The position numbers and the translations under genes were made by a program. This document shows, one piece after another, positions 42,610 to 51,737 of a DNA stretch of 64,000 bases; positions within the stretch are counted from its first letter, which is position 1, and every line of letters starts with the position of its first letter. The notes under the pieces are model-generated. The model had not been told where the DNA came from. It ran no database searches and saw only the letters and a program-made list of their open reading frames with translations. The DNA comes from Pontibacter litorisediminis (GTDB lineage Bacteria > Bacteroidota > Bacteroidia > Cytophagales > Hymenobacteraceae): the NCBI RefSeq assembly GCF_029360645.1, contig NZ_JARDUA010000004.1:124001-188000 (forward strand), in the 5' to 3' direction.

Positions 42610-45528
42610 ATGAAACTTGCCAAGCTGGCTTCTTTTATAAGGGATTACTTCATAGCGATCTTCTCCTTTCTGCTCATTTTTCTGCTCACACTCTTTACGT
42701 ACACGGAAACAAAGAAAAAGACAGCGGAGCGGAGCGCTAAGTTGTTTAACATGCGCACGGAGCAGGTGACTGAGGCTGTCAACAAGCGCATGCATGATTA
42801 TATCCAGATCCTGGTCGGGGGCAAGGCTATGTTCGTCGCCTCTGACACCGTGACCCGGCAGGACTGGAGCAACTACTACAAAGCCCTGAAGTTGCAGGAG
42901 AACTACCCAGGGCTACAAGGCTTTGGCTACACGCACGTGGTATGGCCCCATGAGGTAGAGCAGCATGAGCAGCAGATCCGTCGCGAAGGGTACGAGAACT
43001 ACCGCATCACGCCTGAAGGCAAGCGCGACCTCTATACAGCCATTGTTTTCCTGGAGCCTTTCAGCGACCGCAACCTGCGTGCCTTTGGGTATGACATGTA
43101 TAGCGAGCCGGTGCGCCAGTCGGCCATGCGCATTGCCCGCGACACCCGCCAGCCTACCCTGTCGGGTAAAGTACGCCTGGTGCAGGAGACGGGCCAGGAC
43201 GAGCAGGCAGGTTTCCTGATCTACCTCCCTATTTACCAGGACAACGCTGAGCCGGAGTCTATCAAGGAGCGGCAGCGCCTGATACAGGGTTTCGTGTACA
43301 GTCCGTTCCGCGCCAAAGACCTGATGAAGTCCGTGTTAACCGAAGGATTCGAGGACATTGACGTAGAGATCTATGATGGTGCCGAGCCATCGGAGGCCAG
43401 TTTGCTCTTTAGCTCCAGCCCTGAGCTATACTATAACCACACCGACCGGGAACACGCCGAGCTGAGCACGATCACGATCGGCAACCATACTTGGCGGGTA
43501 TTTGTGTCGGCGAAGGATGACTTTGGCCGCAGCGCCGACTCGGAGCTGCCATACTTTATCCTCCTGGGGGGCAGTATCATCAGCCTGCTCATGTTTTTCA
43601 TCATTTGGTCGCTGACCAACACACGGCGCTCCAACACCCTGAAGCAGACGATCACCGACAACGCCACCGCGGCCTTGTTCATCCTCAACTCAAAAGGCTG
43701 CTGCACATTTATGAACCCTGCCGCAGAGGAAATGACAGGCTATACCTTTGAGGAGATGCGCAAAAAGTCGCTGCACGAGATGGTGCACTACAAGCACCTG
43801 GACGGCTCGCCTTTTCCGGCCGAGGCCTGCCCAATGCACGATTCACTTTCGTCGAACCAGGGCCTACGGGATTACGAGGATGTGTTTATTCGCAAGGATG
43901 GCAGCTTCTTTAACGTGTCCTGCTCGGTGCAGCCTATGGTGGGGAGAGACAGCGGCAACTATGCTATCGTAGAGGTGCGCGACATCACGGATGAGAAACA
44001 GGCGCAGCAGGCTATCATCGAGAGTGAGGCCCGCTTCCGCACCATGGCCGATAGTGCTCCGGTAATGATCAAGATCATGGACGACGCAGCCAACTTCCTG
44101 TACGTGAACAAGCAGTGGCTCGACTTCACCGGCTATACTTTTGAGGAGGTGATTGACATGAGCTGGAAAGACGTGGTGCACCCGGATGACATAGAGCGTA
44201 AGGAAACGGTTACTCTGCAGGCAATAAAAGATCACAGCCCGTTCCGCCTGGAGTTCAGGATGCGCCGCTTTGATGGGGAGTACCGTTGGGTAATGGCCAC
44301 CAACACGCCCCGCTTTGGGGCAAACGACGACTTCCAGGGGTACATAGGCTCTTTGATTGACATTACGGAGATAAAAGAGGCCGAGCGCAAGGTGAAGCAG
44401 AATGCAGAGCTGCTGCAGAAGCTGTTTCTGGAGGTGCCGGCAGTGGTGGGCCTGGTAAGGGCCTCCGACTACCAGTATGTACTGGCTAACCCGGAGTACC
44501 GCAGGCTGTACGGCAACCGCCCGCTGGTGGGCAAAACTATTTACGAGGCCCACTCCGAGGAAGAAGGCCAGGGCTTTTTCGAAAGGCTGGAAGAGGTGCT
44601 GGAGACGGGGGTGCCGTTTGTAGGCAACGAAGTGCCTACGGTGATACATCACAAAAATAGCGGTGAGATCATTTACGGCTACTTTAACCTGGTGTACCAG
44701 CCGCTGATAGACGCCAGCGGTAAAGTTGAGGCCGTGCTGCTGTTTGCCGTGGAAGTGACGGAGCTCGTGAATGCCCGGAAAGCCCTGGTGCTGACCAATG
44801 AGGAGCTAAGCGGCAAGAACAACGAACTGCTCCGCATCAACAACGACCTCGACAACTTTGTGTACACGGCTTCCCATGACCTGAAGTCGCCGATTGCCAA
44901 CATGGAGGGGCTGGTTACCCTGCTGCGCGATATCCTGCAAGGCAAGCTGAACACCGAGGACATGCAGGTGCTGGACATGGTGCAGAACTCCATTAACAAG
45001 CTGAAGGGCACCATCGCTGACCTGGCCGAGATCACCAAGGTGCAGAAGGAACTGCAGTCGGCAGCAGAACCGCTCTCTTTTGAGCACATGCTGCACGACA
45101 TACAAGCCGATCTGGAGGAGCCTATGAAAGAGACTGGCGCTGTGTTGCAGATTGATTTGCAGGTGGGAAGCATCATGTACGCCCGCAAGAACCTGCGCAG
45201 CATCATCTATAACCTGCTAAGCAACGCCATCAAGTATAAGTCACCCGACCGTAAACCGGAGATCCGCCTGAAAACCTACGAGGAAGGCGACTATGTGGTG
45301 CTGGAGGTGCAGGATAACGGACTCGGCATCAAAAAAGAGCAGCAGCACAAGCTGTTTACTATGTTCAAGCGCCTGCACACGCACGTGGAGGGCACGGGTA
45401 TCGGGCTTTACATCGTGAAGCGCATCATCGAGAACAACGGTGGCAAAATTGAGGTGAGCAGCGAGCTGGGCAAAGGCACCACCTTTAAAATATACTTCAG
45501 GCAACTGCCCGTAGTGCAGGAAGTATAG
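42610..45528 (+). CDS. CHASE/PAS sensor histidine kinase
   Basis: 972 residues. The N terminus has a membrane helix (about 11-32) and an extracytoplasmic CHASE-type sensor (about 70-260, with FGYTHVVWPHEVEQHEQQIR), then a second helix (about 311-336). Three PAS/PAC modules follow, starting near residues 347, 470 and 598, with MTGYTFEEM and FTGYTFEEV landmarks. HisKA has FVYTASHDLKSPIANMEGL, with the phosphorylated His at 756. HATPase_c carries LLSNAIKYKSPDRKPEIRL and GTGIGLYIVKRIIENNGG. It should sense a small molecule through CHASE and phosphorylate a response regulator. No regulator is adjacent, so it is an orphan kinase. Confidence 0.93.
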   Translation: MKLAKLASFIRDYFIAIFSFLLIFLLTLFTYTETKKKTAERSAKLFNMRTEQVTEAVNKRMHDYIQILVGGKAMFVASDTVTRQDWSNYYKALKLQENYPGLQGFGYTHVVWPHEVEQHEQQIRREGYENYRITPEGKRDLYTAIVFLEPFSDRNLRAFGYDMYSEPVRQSAMRIARDTRQPTLSGKVRLVQETGQDEQAGFLIYLPIYQDNAEPESIKERQRLIQGFVYSPFRAKDLMKSVLTEGFEDIDVEIYDGAEPSEASLLFSSSPELYYNHTDREHAELSTITIGNHTWRVFVSAKDDFGRSADSELPYFILLGGSIISLLMFFIIWSLTNTRRSNTLKQTITDNATAALFILNSKGCCTFMNPAAEEMTGYTFEEMRKKSLHEMVHYKHLDGSPFPAEACPMHDSLSSNQGLRDYEDVFIRKDGSFFNVSCSVQPMVGRDSGNYAIVEVRDITDEKQAQQAIIESEARFRTMADSAPVMIKIMDDAANFLYVNKQWLDFTGYTFEEVIDMSWKDVVHPDDIERKETVTLQAIKDHSPFRLEFRMRRFDGEYRWVMATNTPRFGANDDFQGYIGSLIDITEIKEAERKVKQNAELLQKLFLEVPAVVGLVRASDYQYVLANPEYRRLYGNRPLVGKTIYEAHSEEEGQGFFERLEEVLETGVPFVGNEVPTVIHHKNSGEIIYGYFNLVYQPLIDASGKVEAVLLFAVEVTELVNARKALVLTNEELSGKNNELLRINNDLDNFVYTASHDLKSPIANMEGLVTLLRDILQGKLNTEDMQVLDMVQNSINKLKGTIADLAEITKVQKELQSAAEPLSFEHMLHDIQADLEEPMKETGAVLQIDLQVGSIMYARKNLRSIIYNLLSNAIKYKSPDRKPEIRLKTYEEGDYVVLEVQDNGLGIKKEQQHKLFTMFKRLHTHVEGTGIGLYIVKRIIENNGGKIEVSSELGKGTTFKIYFRQLPVVQEV

Positions 45529-45694
45529 GATGATGATTTAAAGGGTATGAGGAAATCTAAAGAAAGCTCATGCCGCATTCACTCCTGTAAGATTCAGGCC
45601 ATCACACCTGCGAACTGACCCTGCTGCGGCGCGGTTTTGTTTAGCTAGGCAGTCCCTTCAAAAACTAACAACGAGTAACGAACAACGACATTTA

Positions 45695-47074
45695 ATGGCT
45701 AAGATAAAAACATCCTACTTCTGCCAGAACTGTGGCGCCCAATCGGCCAAGTGGATTGGCAAGTGCCCGGCCTGCGGCGAGTGGAACACCTATGTGGAGG
45801 AAGTGGTGCAGCGCGAGGAGGTAACCCCTACCTCTGCCTGGAAGGTTGGCAGCAGCACGGCGCAGGTGTCCAACAAGCCCAAGCCCATCGCGGATATCAG
45901 CTACCAGGAGCAGCAGCGCATTGTAACGCAGGACCAGGAGCTGAACCGCGTGCTGGGGGGCGGCATTGTGCCGGGCTCCATGGTGCTGATCGGTGGCGAG
46001 CCGGGGATCGGCAAAAGTACCCTGATGCTGCAGATCGCCCTGAGCCTGCGTGGCCTGAAGGTGCTCTACGTGAGCGGTGAGGAGAGCGAGCAGCAGATAA
46101 AGATGCGTGCCGAGCGGCTCATGTCCCAAACCTCCGACTGCTTTATACTTACCGAGACGGGCACGCAAAACATTTTTAAGCAGGTGGAGCTGGTACGGCC
46201 GCAGGTGCTCATCATCGACTCCATCCAGACCCTCCACTCCTCTTTTATAGAGGCCGGCGCGGGCAGCGTGAGCCAGGTGCGCGAGTGCACGGCCGAGCTG
46301 CTGAAGTTCGCCAAGGAGAGCGGCACACCGGTGTTCCTGATCGGCCACATCACCAAGGAGGGCAACCTGGCCGGGCCAAAGATACTGGAGCACATGGTGG
46401 ACACGGTGCTGCAGTTTGAGGGCGACCGCCACATGACCTACCGCATCCTGCGCACCACCAAGAACCGCTTCGGCTCTACCTCCGAGCTGGGCATTTACGA
46501 GATGATGGGCTCCGGCCTTCGGGAGGTGAGCAACCCTTCGGAGATCCTGATTTCGCAGCGCGAGGATGCCTTTAGCGGCATAAGTATAGGGGCCACATTG
46601 GAAGGCAACCGCCCGCTGCTGATAGAGGTGCAGAGCTTGGTAAGCCCTGCTACCTATGGCACGCCCCAGCGTACCAGCACCGGCTTCGACGCCAAGCGCC
46701 TGAACATGCTGCTGGCCGTGCTGGAGAAGCGCGGGGGCTACCGCCTCGGGGCACAGGACGTGTTCCTGAACATTGCCGGTGGCCTGAAGGTGGAAGACCC
46801 AGCGCTGGACCTGGCGGTTTGCGCCTCTATTCTCTCTTCTTTCGAGGACATGCCAATTTCCAACACCGCCTGCTTTGCCGCTGAGGTAGGGCTTGGCGGC
46901 GAGGTGCGCGCCGTAAACCGCGTGGAGAACCGCATCACAGAGGCCGAGAAGCTGGGCTTTACCGATATCTACATCTCCAAGTATAACAAGAAAGGCGTGG
47001 ACCTGAGTAAGTTCTCCATTAACATACACGCTTACGGTCGCTTAGAAGAGGTTTTTGCCAGTTTGTTTGGATAA
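45695..47074 (+). CDS. radA: DNA repair protein RadA
   Basis: 459 residues. An N-terminal C4 zinc finger (Cys10, Cys13, Cys24, Cys27), a RecA-like core with Walker A GEPGIGKST at about residues 101-109, the RadA-specific KNRFGSTSELGIYEM motif, and a Lon-like C-terminal domain (SPATYGTPQRTSTGFDAKRL, GLKVEDPALDLAVCASILSS). RadA/Sms promotes branch migration in recombinational repair in the cytosol. Length is typical, and the gene stands alone. Confidence 0.96.
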   Translation: MAKIKTSYFCQNCGAQSAKWIGKCPACGEWNTYVEEVVQREEVTPTSAWKVGSSTAQVSNKPKPIADISYQEQQRIVTQDQELNRVLGGGIVPGSMVLIGGEPGIGKSTLMLQIALSLRGLKVLYVSGEESEQQIKMRAERLMSQTSDCFILTETGTQNIFKQVELVRPQVLIIDSIQTLHSSFIEAGAGSVSQVRECTAELLKFAKESGTPVFLIGHITKEGNLAGPKILEHMVDTVLQFEGDRHMTYRILRTTKNRFGSTSELGIYEMMGSGLREVSNPSEILISQREDAFSGISIGATLEGNRPLLIEVQSLVSPATYGTPQRTSTGFDAKRLNMLLAVLEKRGGYRLGAQDVFLNIAGGLKVEDPALDLAVCASILSSFEDMPISNTACFAAEVGLGGEVRAVNRVENRITEAEKLGFTDIYISKYNKKGVDLSKFSINIHAYGRLEEVFASLFG

Positions 47075-47125
47075 GCCCTTTTATCAAGTATGAATTAGAA
47101 TATTTCTTAGTTGCTAAGGCAAAGG

Positions 47126-47154
47126 GCGCAGGTATGTTTACCTGCGCTTTTTTT
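47126..47154 (+). terminator. Terminator of radA
   Basis: Stem GCGCAGGTA/TACCTGCGC, 4-base loop, seven T. Confidence 0.85.
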
Positions 47155-47516
47155 GTGTTGTTTTGGGGCAGAAGCTACCGGTTGGCAAAACATGAGGCCA
47201 GGTAAAGTATAAATATAAAATGGCCTGGCTGTGCCATGGGCTGGAGTTTATACTTGCCTTTAACAGTGTTTGTGGCTGGTACAAGTTGCTTTGAGGTATT
47301 CTTGGTGGTATTTAGCAGAGGTGCTGGCCTTGTGTTTATCTTAGCTTTTGTTTTTGGATTCCGTTAAAAGTATAAATTTAGCCTTGGTTCGGAATTTTGT
47401 TGTAGGAGGATGTTGTTCAAAAGCTTATCATTACTGCTGCTGATGCGCGTATGGCGCAGATATAGTATAATGTTGAGTTTTCTCTTTTAGCTAAAGAACC
47501 AGAACTGCATTCTCCA
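47155..47516. other. Intergenic region upstream of the TlpA-like gene
   Basis: About 360 bases, T/A richer than its surroundings. No gene. It includes three AAGTATA/TATACTT heptamers (47205, 47249, 47368). The third lies in a TAAAAGTATAAATTTAG stretch that could be promoter DNA. Confidence 0.55.
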
Positions 47517-48929
47517 ATGAAAAAGCTAAAGCTGCTGCCTCTCCTCCTGCTGCTGGCGGTTAATCAACTGATGGCCCAGGGCAAAGCCGTTATCAGTGGC
47601 AAAATCTACGGCCCCCTGTCTGACCAGGTAGTCCTGGTCATGTACCCGAACCCGCTGCTGCCGCAGGAGGTGAAGACGGAGGCAAAGCTAACCGGCAACA
47701 CCTTCCGGTTGGAGGTGCCGGTGCAGAAGCCTATGGTAGCAGAGCTGGTGCACGGGGATGAGGTGGCCCAGGTATACTTAGAGCCGGGCTATGAGCTGCA
47801 GCTAAGCACCAGTGGCAAGGGTTTTCTAAAGTCTTTAAAGTATAAAGGCGCAGGCGCTAACGAGAACAATTACCTGGCAAGGTATACCTACCGCTTTGAG
47901 GAGGAGGAAGAGTACCAGGCGCTGCCAGACAACGTGAAGCTAAAGGAAAAAGAGTTTACAGCTTTCCTGGACGACCGCCGCAGTGACCAACGCAGCAGCC
48001 TGGAGAAGTACACGGCCCAGAAGCAGGTATCGGAGGAGTTCAGGGATTTCCTGTTGGCCGAGATTGAGTTCAGCTATGCCTTGGATAAGCTTCATTACCA
48101 TCCGCTGCGGCAGCAGGTCCTGCAGGTGGCGCTTACCAAGCCCTCCGCAGCCTTTTATAATTTCCTGCACGGGCTGGACCTGCAGAACCCAGCCAACTTG
48201 CGAAGCCCGGCGTTCATCAGTTTTCTGCGCAGCTATACTTCCTACCAGGCGAAGGAGAGCGGCTACAGCGAGAAAGACCCGCAGTACTTTAAAGCCCGCT
48301 ACGATGCGGCCGCGCAGCAGCTGGAGGGACTGGTGAAGCTTGCCGCGCAGGCGCAGGTGCTACAGCAATCAGTGCAGCAGGGCCACCTGAAGTATACGGA
48401 GCTGATGCTGCAGGATTTTGAAGCCAGAAACCATGACCAAGCCGTGAGCGCCTACCTGAGTAGGGTCCATGCCGAGAACACCTCTCTTGTAGCCGGTGGC
48501 ATGGCGCCTGATTTTAAGTTGAGGAACATTGCTGGCGACACCATCTCGCTCAGCGACTTTAGAGGAAATTTAGTGTATCTGAACTTTTGGCGTAGCGATT
48601 GTGGTTTGTGCCACGTAGAGCTGCCGCACCTGCAGCGCCTCACCGCAAGAATGGGCAGCCACAAGGTTGTTTTCCTGAACGTGGCTGTTGGCGACAGTGA
48701 GGAGCAGTGGCGCCAACTGGTAAGGGAAAAAGAGCTGCAGGGAGTGCACGTGCTGGCAACAGGAGCCACAGACGTGGCAAAGCAGTATGGCCTGAAGGAT
48801 GTACCGGCTTATTTCCTGATAGATGAGGAGGGCCGTATCCTTCGCCTGAAAGCCCGCCGCCCCAGCGACCACGAGGCTGCCAACGACATTCTGCAGCAGC
48901 TGGAAGTGCGGCAGGCTTCTCTGAGATAG
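47517..48929 (+). CDS. TlpA-like thioredoxin-fold protein, secreted (470 aa)
   Basis: A signal peptide (to about residue 20, ending NQLMAQ) precedes an N-terminal beta-rich DUF4369-like region (about 25-130, with ISGKIYGPLSDQVVLVMYPN) and a helical middle (about 130-310). The C-terminal thioredoxin domain starts at GGMAPDFKLRNIAGDTISLS, with the redox motif CGLC at Cys362-Cys365 (NFWRSDCGLCHVELP) and a cis-Pro in LKDVPAYFLIDEEG. It probably acts as a periplasmic thiol-disulphide oxidoreductase. W-C-x-x-C has become D-C-x-x-C here. Followed by a strong terminator. Confidence 0.9.
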   Translation: MKKLKLLPLLLLLAVNQLMAQGKAVISGKIYGPLSDQVVLVMYPNPLLPQEVKTEAKLTGNTFRLEVPVQKPMVAELVHGDEVAQVYLEPGYELQLSTSGKGFLKSLKYKGAGANENNYLARYTYRFEEEEEYQALPDNVKLKEKEFTAFLDDRRSDQRSSLEKYTAQKQVSEEFRDFLLAEIEFSYALDKLHYHPLRQQVLQVALTKPSAAFYNFLHGLDLQNPANLRSPAFISFLRSYTSYQAKESGYSEKDPQYFKARYDAAAQQLEGLVKLAAQAQVLQQSVQQGHLKYTELMLQDFEARNHDQAVSAYLSRVHAENTSLVAGGMAPDFKLRNIAGDTISLSDFRGNLVYLNFWRSDCGLCHVELPHLQRLTARMGSHKVVFLNVAVGDSEEQWRQLVREKELQGVHVLATGATDVAKQYGLKDVPAYFLIDEEGRILRLKARRPSDHEAANDILQQLEVRQASLR

Positions 48930-48953
48930 ACATTTCGTTCACAGTTTATACCC

Positions 48954-48988
48954 AGCCCGGCTCTCTGCGGAGAGCCGGGCTTTTTTTG
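48954..48988 (+). terminator. Terminator of the TlpA-like gene
   Basis: Stem AGCCCGGCTCT/AGAGCCGGGCT (11 bp) with a 6-base loop and seven T. Confidence 0.9.
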
Positions 48989-49352
48989 TGGGTGCGCCAA
49001 AGTCATGAACCCTCTGTTTTACAGGCTCCACCCGCCCCCGCTTACCAAAGCCCGACGCCTCTTGCGGCTATCCCTATAGCTTGCCCATCTTACACTCTCC
49101 CCCTGCCCTCTCTGGAGTGGGGCGCGGTGCAGTGTGTCGTGCATCATCTATAGATACTGTATAAAAAGCCTGCGCCAGCGGAGTGTCGAAAGGATAAGCC
49201 TATCCTCCAACCGCTGCACTAGCAAAGCAAATCTCCTCAAAATAACCGTTGAATGTTTTGCTGCGTACTTAAATCCTACACCGCTGCAAGCTGTAGAGGT
49301 GCTATGAAAGCAAATTAGAAGTAATAGATACCCTGTTTAATCCCCAAAAAAT
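48989..49352. other. Intergenic region with REP-like hairpin
   Basis: About 365 bases with no gene. A nested hairpin at 49176-49216 is described separately. The remainder shows no motif I can name. Confidence 0.55.
49176..49216. repeat. REP-like nested hairpin
   Basis: Outer arms CAGCGG (49176-49181) and CCGCTG (49211-49216) enclose an inner AGGATA/TATCCT hairpin. The adjoining word AGTGTCG also precedes the CGGAC/GTCCG hairpin at 41386, suggesting the same dispersed family. Confidence 0.45.
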
Positions 49353-50540
49353 ATGGCATTAATCAATAAGAATGACATTGAGAAACTGCTTAACGTGCAG
49401 AACAACACGCAGAACGCCTTGTGTATTTCTCTCTACATACCCACGCACCGCGCCGGCCACGAGACGCTGAGCGGCCAGGACCACATCCTCTTTAAAAACA
49501 AGCTGAAGGAAGCGCGTAACCTGTTGCAGCGGCACGATGTGCCGGAGGCAGAGATAGAGGAGTACTTGAAGCCTGCCGAAGACTTGCTGAACGATAACGG
49601 CTTTTGGCGCCACCAGGCCGAAGGCCTTGCCGTGTTCATCACAAAAGGGTTCTCTACTCACTATACCCTGCCTATCACCATGCCGGAAGTGGTGTATGTG
49701 CTAGACCAGTTTTACCTGACGCCGATGCTCCCAATCCTGAGCCAGAACGGCCGCTTCTTTATTCTGAGCCTGTACCGGGAGAAGGTGGCCTTTTACGAAG
49801 CCACTATAGAGAAAATAAGGCCAATTGACATCAGCTCTTTTGTGCCGGAAACCATGAGCAAAGCGCTGAAGTTCGATATTAAAGGCAACGACCAGGACTT
49901 TACCCACTCCACCACCACTGTAAACGGAACTAACATAGTGCACGGCCCAGGTAGCACCAAGGGTGACGAGGAGCACGAGCGCGTGCGTGAGTTTATGCTG
50001 GAGATAGACAACAGCCTGCAGAAGATACTGCACAACGCTACAGAACCGCTGGTGTTGGCAGGCGTGGACCATTACTGTGGCATCTACCGCAACATCAGCA
50101 AGTATAAGAACATCGTGCCGCAGAACATCAACATAAACGAGAACAGCGATGTGGCCGATATGAACAGCTTGCATGAGAAGGCGCTGGGCGTTGTAAAGCC
50201 TATGATGCAGCAGAGCCACTCCGACTCCCTGACGCGCTACCAGAATGTGGCGGGCACAGGTGTTACCTCCGAGGATGTGGCCACAGTAGCGGCAGAGGCC
50301 GTGCATGGCCGCGTGGATACGCTCTTTATAACGCCAAGCCAGCCGGTTTGGGGAAAATATGATGCCAAGAGCGCCACTGCCGAGGTGCACAACGAGTACA
50401 AGCGCGGCGACGATGACCTGATCAACCTGGCGGCTACTAAAACGCTTGCGCAGGGCGGTAAAGTGTTTATAAACAGCTATAACGGCCTATCAGAGGCTAC
50501 GGAGGGCGGTGCCAGCGTAAAGGCACTGTTCAGGTACTAA
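49353..50540 (+). CDS. Bacterial eRF1-like (baeRF) family protein
   Basis: 395 residues. ALCISLYIPTHRAGHETLSG, LNDNGFWRHQAEGLAVFITK and FYLTPMLPILSQNGRFFILS form the N-terminal part. LVLAGVDHYCGIYRNISKYK and GRVDTLFITPSQPVWGKYD form a second domain. This two-domain plan resembles the baeRF families, bacterial homologues of archaeal/eukaryotic release factor eRF1 domains. Members act at ribosomes in some cases (Balon-type hibernation factors), but this family's role is unknown, and no GGQ motif is visible. I give the family, not the function. Followed by its own terminator. Confidence 0.7.
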   Translation: MALINKNDIEKLLNVQNNTQNALCISLYIPTHRAGHETLSGQDHILFKNKLKEARNLLQRHDVPEAEIEEYLKPAEDLLNDNGFWRHQAEGLAVFITKGFSTHYTLPITMPEVVYVLDQFYLTPMLPILSQNGRFFILSLYREKVAFYEATIEKIRPIDISSFVPETMSKALKFDIKGNDQDFTHSTTTVNGTNIVHGPGSTKGDEEHERVREFMLEIDNSLQKILHNATEPLVLAGVDHYCGIYRNISKYKNIVPQNININENSDVADMNSLHEKALGVVKPMMQQSHSDSLTRYQNVAGTGVTSEDVATVAAEAVHGRVDTLFITPSQPVWGKYDAKSATAEVHNEYKRGDDDLINLAATKTLAQGGKVFINSYNGLSEATEGGASVKALFRY

Positions 50541-50581
50541 GGCCTTATTTTGGCCATTAGCGGCAAAAAGTATAAATTAGT

Positions 50582-50612
50582 GGGGCAGCCAGAGCGGCTG
50601 CCCCTTTATTTT
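50582..50612 (+). terminator. Terminator of the baeRF gene
   Basis: Stem GGGGCAGCC/GGCTGCCCC, 5-base loop, then TTTATTTT. It overlaps the extreme upstream part of the next reading frame, which argues for that gene's start at 50659. Confidence 0.85.
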
Positions 50613-50658
50613 GGTAGTTGGCTATATGTGGCTGCTGCCTTTGCACCTGCAGACTTCT

Positions 50659-51681
50659 ATGGCACTTCATATAGCCGATGGGTTGAATTTTTTATCGAAG
50701 CTGACGCCGCTGCGTACGCTGAACGCGCTGCAGGTGGTAGGTAGTTACCTGTACTCCAAACTCACCGGCAAGGCCACGCATTGGGGGTACCCGCTCAGCA
50801 TCTCGCTGGAGCCTACCACTTCCTGCAACCTGCGCTGCCCTGAGTGCCCCAGTGGCCTGCGCTCCTTCTCCCGCCCCACCGGCATGCTGCAGAACGAGCT
50901 TTTCAAAAGCACCATAGACCAGCTGCACCGGCGCCTCATGTACCTTATCTTCTACTTTCAGGGGGAGCCGTACCTGCACAAAAGCTTTCTGGAGCTGGTG
51001 AAGTATGCCTCCGACCGCGGCATCTACACCGCCACCTCCACCAACGCGCACTTCCTGGACGATGCCACCGCCCGAAAAACCGTGGAGTCGGGGCTGGACA
51101 GGCTCATTGTATCCATAGACGGCACCACGCAGGAGACCTATGCCGCCTACCGCGTAGGGGGAAAACTGGAGAAGGTGCTGGAGGGCACCCGCCATGTGGT
51201 GAAGTGGAAGAAGGAGCTGAAATCGAAGACGCCGCACATCATGTTCCAGTTTTTGGTGGTGCGCCCTAACGAGCACCAGCTGGAGGACGTAAAAGAGCTG
51301 GCAAAGGAGCTGGGCGTAGACGAGGTGGTTTTCAAGACAGCTCAGATCTACGACTACCAGAACGGCTCGCCGCTTATCCCGACCATTGATTACTACTCCA
51401 GGTATAAGCACAACGGCGATGGCAGCTACAGCATCAAAAACAAGTTGCTGAACCACTGCTGGAAAATGTGGCACTCCTGCGTGATAACCTGGGATGGCCT
51501 GGTGGTGCCTTGCTGCTTCGATAAAGATGCCGAATACCGCCAGGGAGACCTGCAGCAGCAGAGTTTTGCCCAGGTGTGGCGCGGCGAGAAGTATAACTCG
51601 TTCCGGCAGAAGCTGCTGCGCTCACGCACAGAGGTAGAGATGTGCCGTAACTGTACCGAAGGCACCAAAGTGTGGGCTTGA
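50659..51681 (+). CDS. Radical SAM / SPASM domain protein
   Basis: 340 residues from the ATG at 50659. Upstream in-frame ATGs would run through a terminator. The radical SAM cluster motif CNLRCPEC is at Cys56, Cys60 and Cys63. A SPASM region follows with CWKMWHSCVITWDGLVVPCC and EMCRNCTEGTKVW, which would hold auxiliary Fe-S clusters. Such enzymes modify peptides or small molecules, and here no precursor peptide gene is visible nearby. RYKHNGDGSYSIKNK and the DQLHRRLMYLIFYFQGEP segment resemble the MoaA/PqqE-like group. Confidence 0.88.
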   Translation: MALHIADGLNFLSKLTPLRTLNALQVVGSYLYSKLTGKATHWGYPLSISLEPTTSCNLRCPECPSGLRSFSRPTGMLQNELFKSTIDQLHRRLMYLIFYFQGEPYLHKSFLELVKYASDRGIYTATSTNAHFLDDATARKTVESGLDRLIVSIDGTTQETYAAYRVGGKLEKVLEGTRHVVKWKKELKSKTPHIMFQFLVVRPNEHQLEDVKELAKELGVDEVVFKTAQIYDYQNGSPLIPTIDYYSRYKHNGDGSYSIKNKLLNHCWKMWHSCVITWDGLVVPCCFDKDAEYRQGDLQQQSFAQVWRGEKYNSFRQKLLRSRTEVEMCRNCTEGTKVWA

Positions 51682-51737
51682 CGAAGAACTTATAACATTG
51701 AACAACCAATATTTTGGAAATTTCCTTAAATACCTCA

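Noticed and set aside
45692..47029. 445-codon leftward frame
   Set aside because: Antisense to radA over its whole length, with His/Leu-rich content and no motif.
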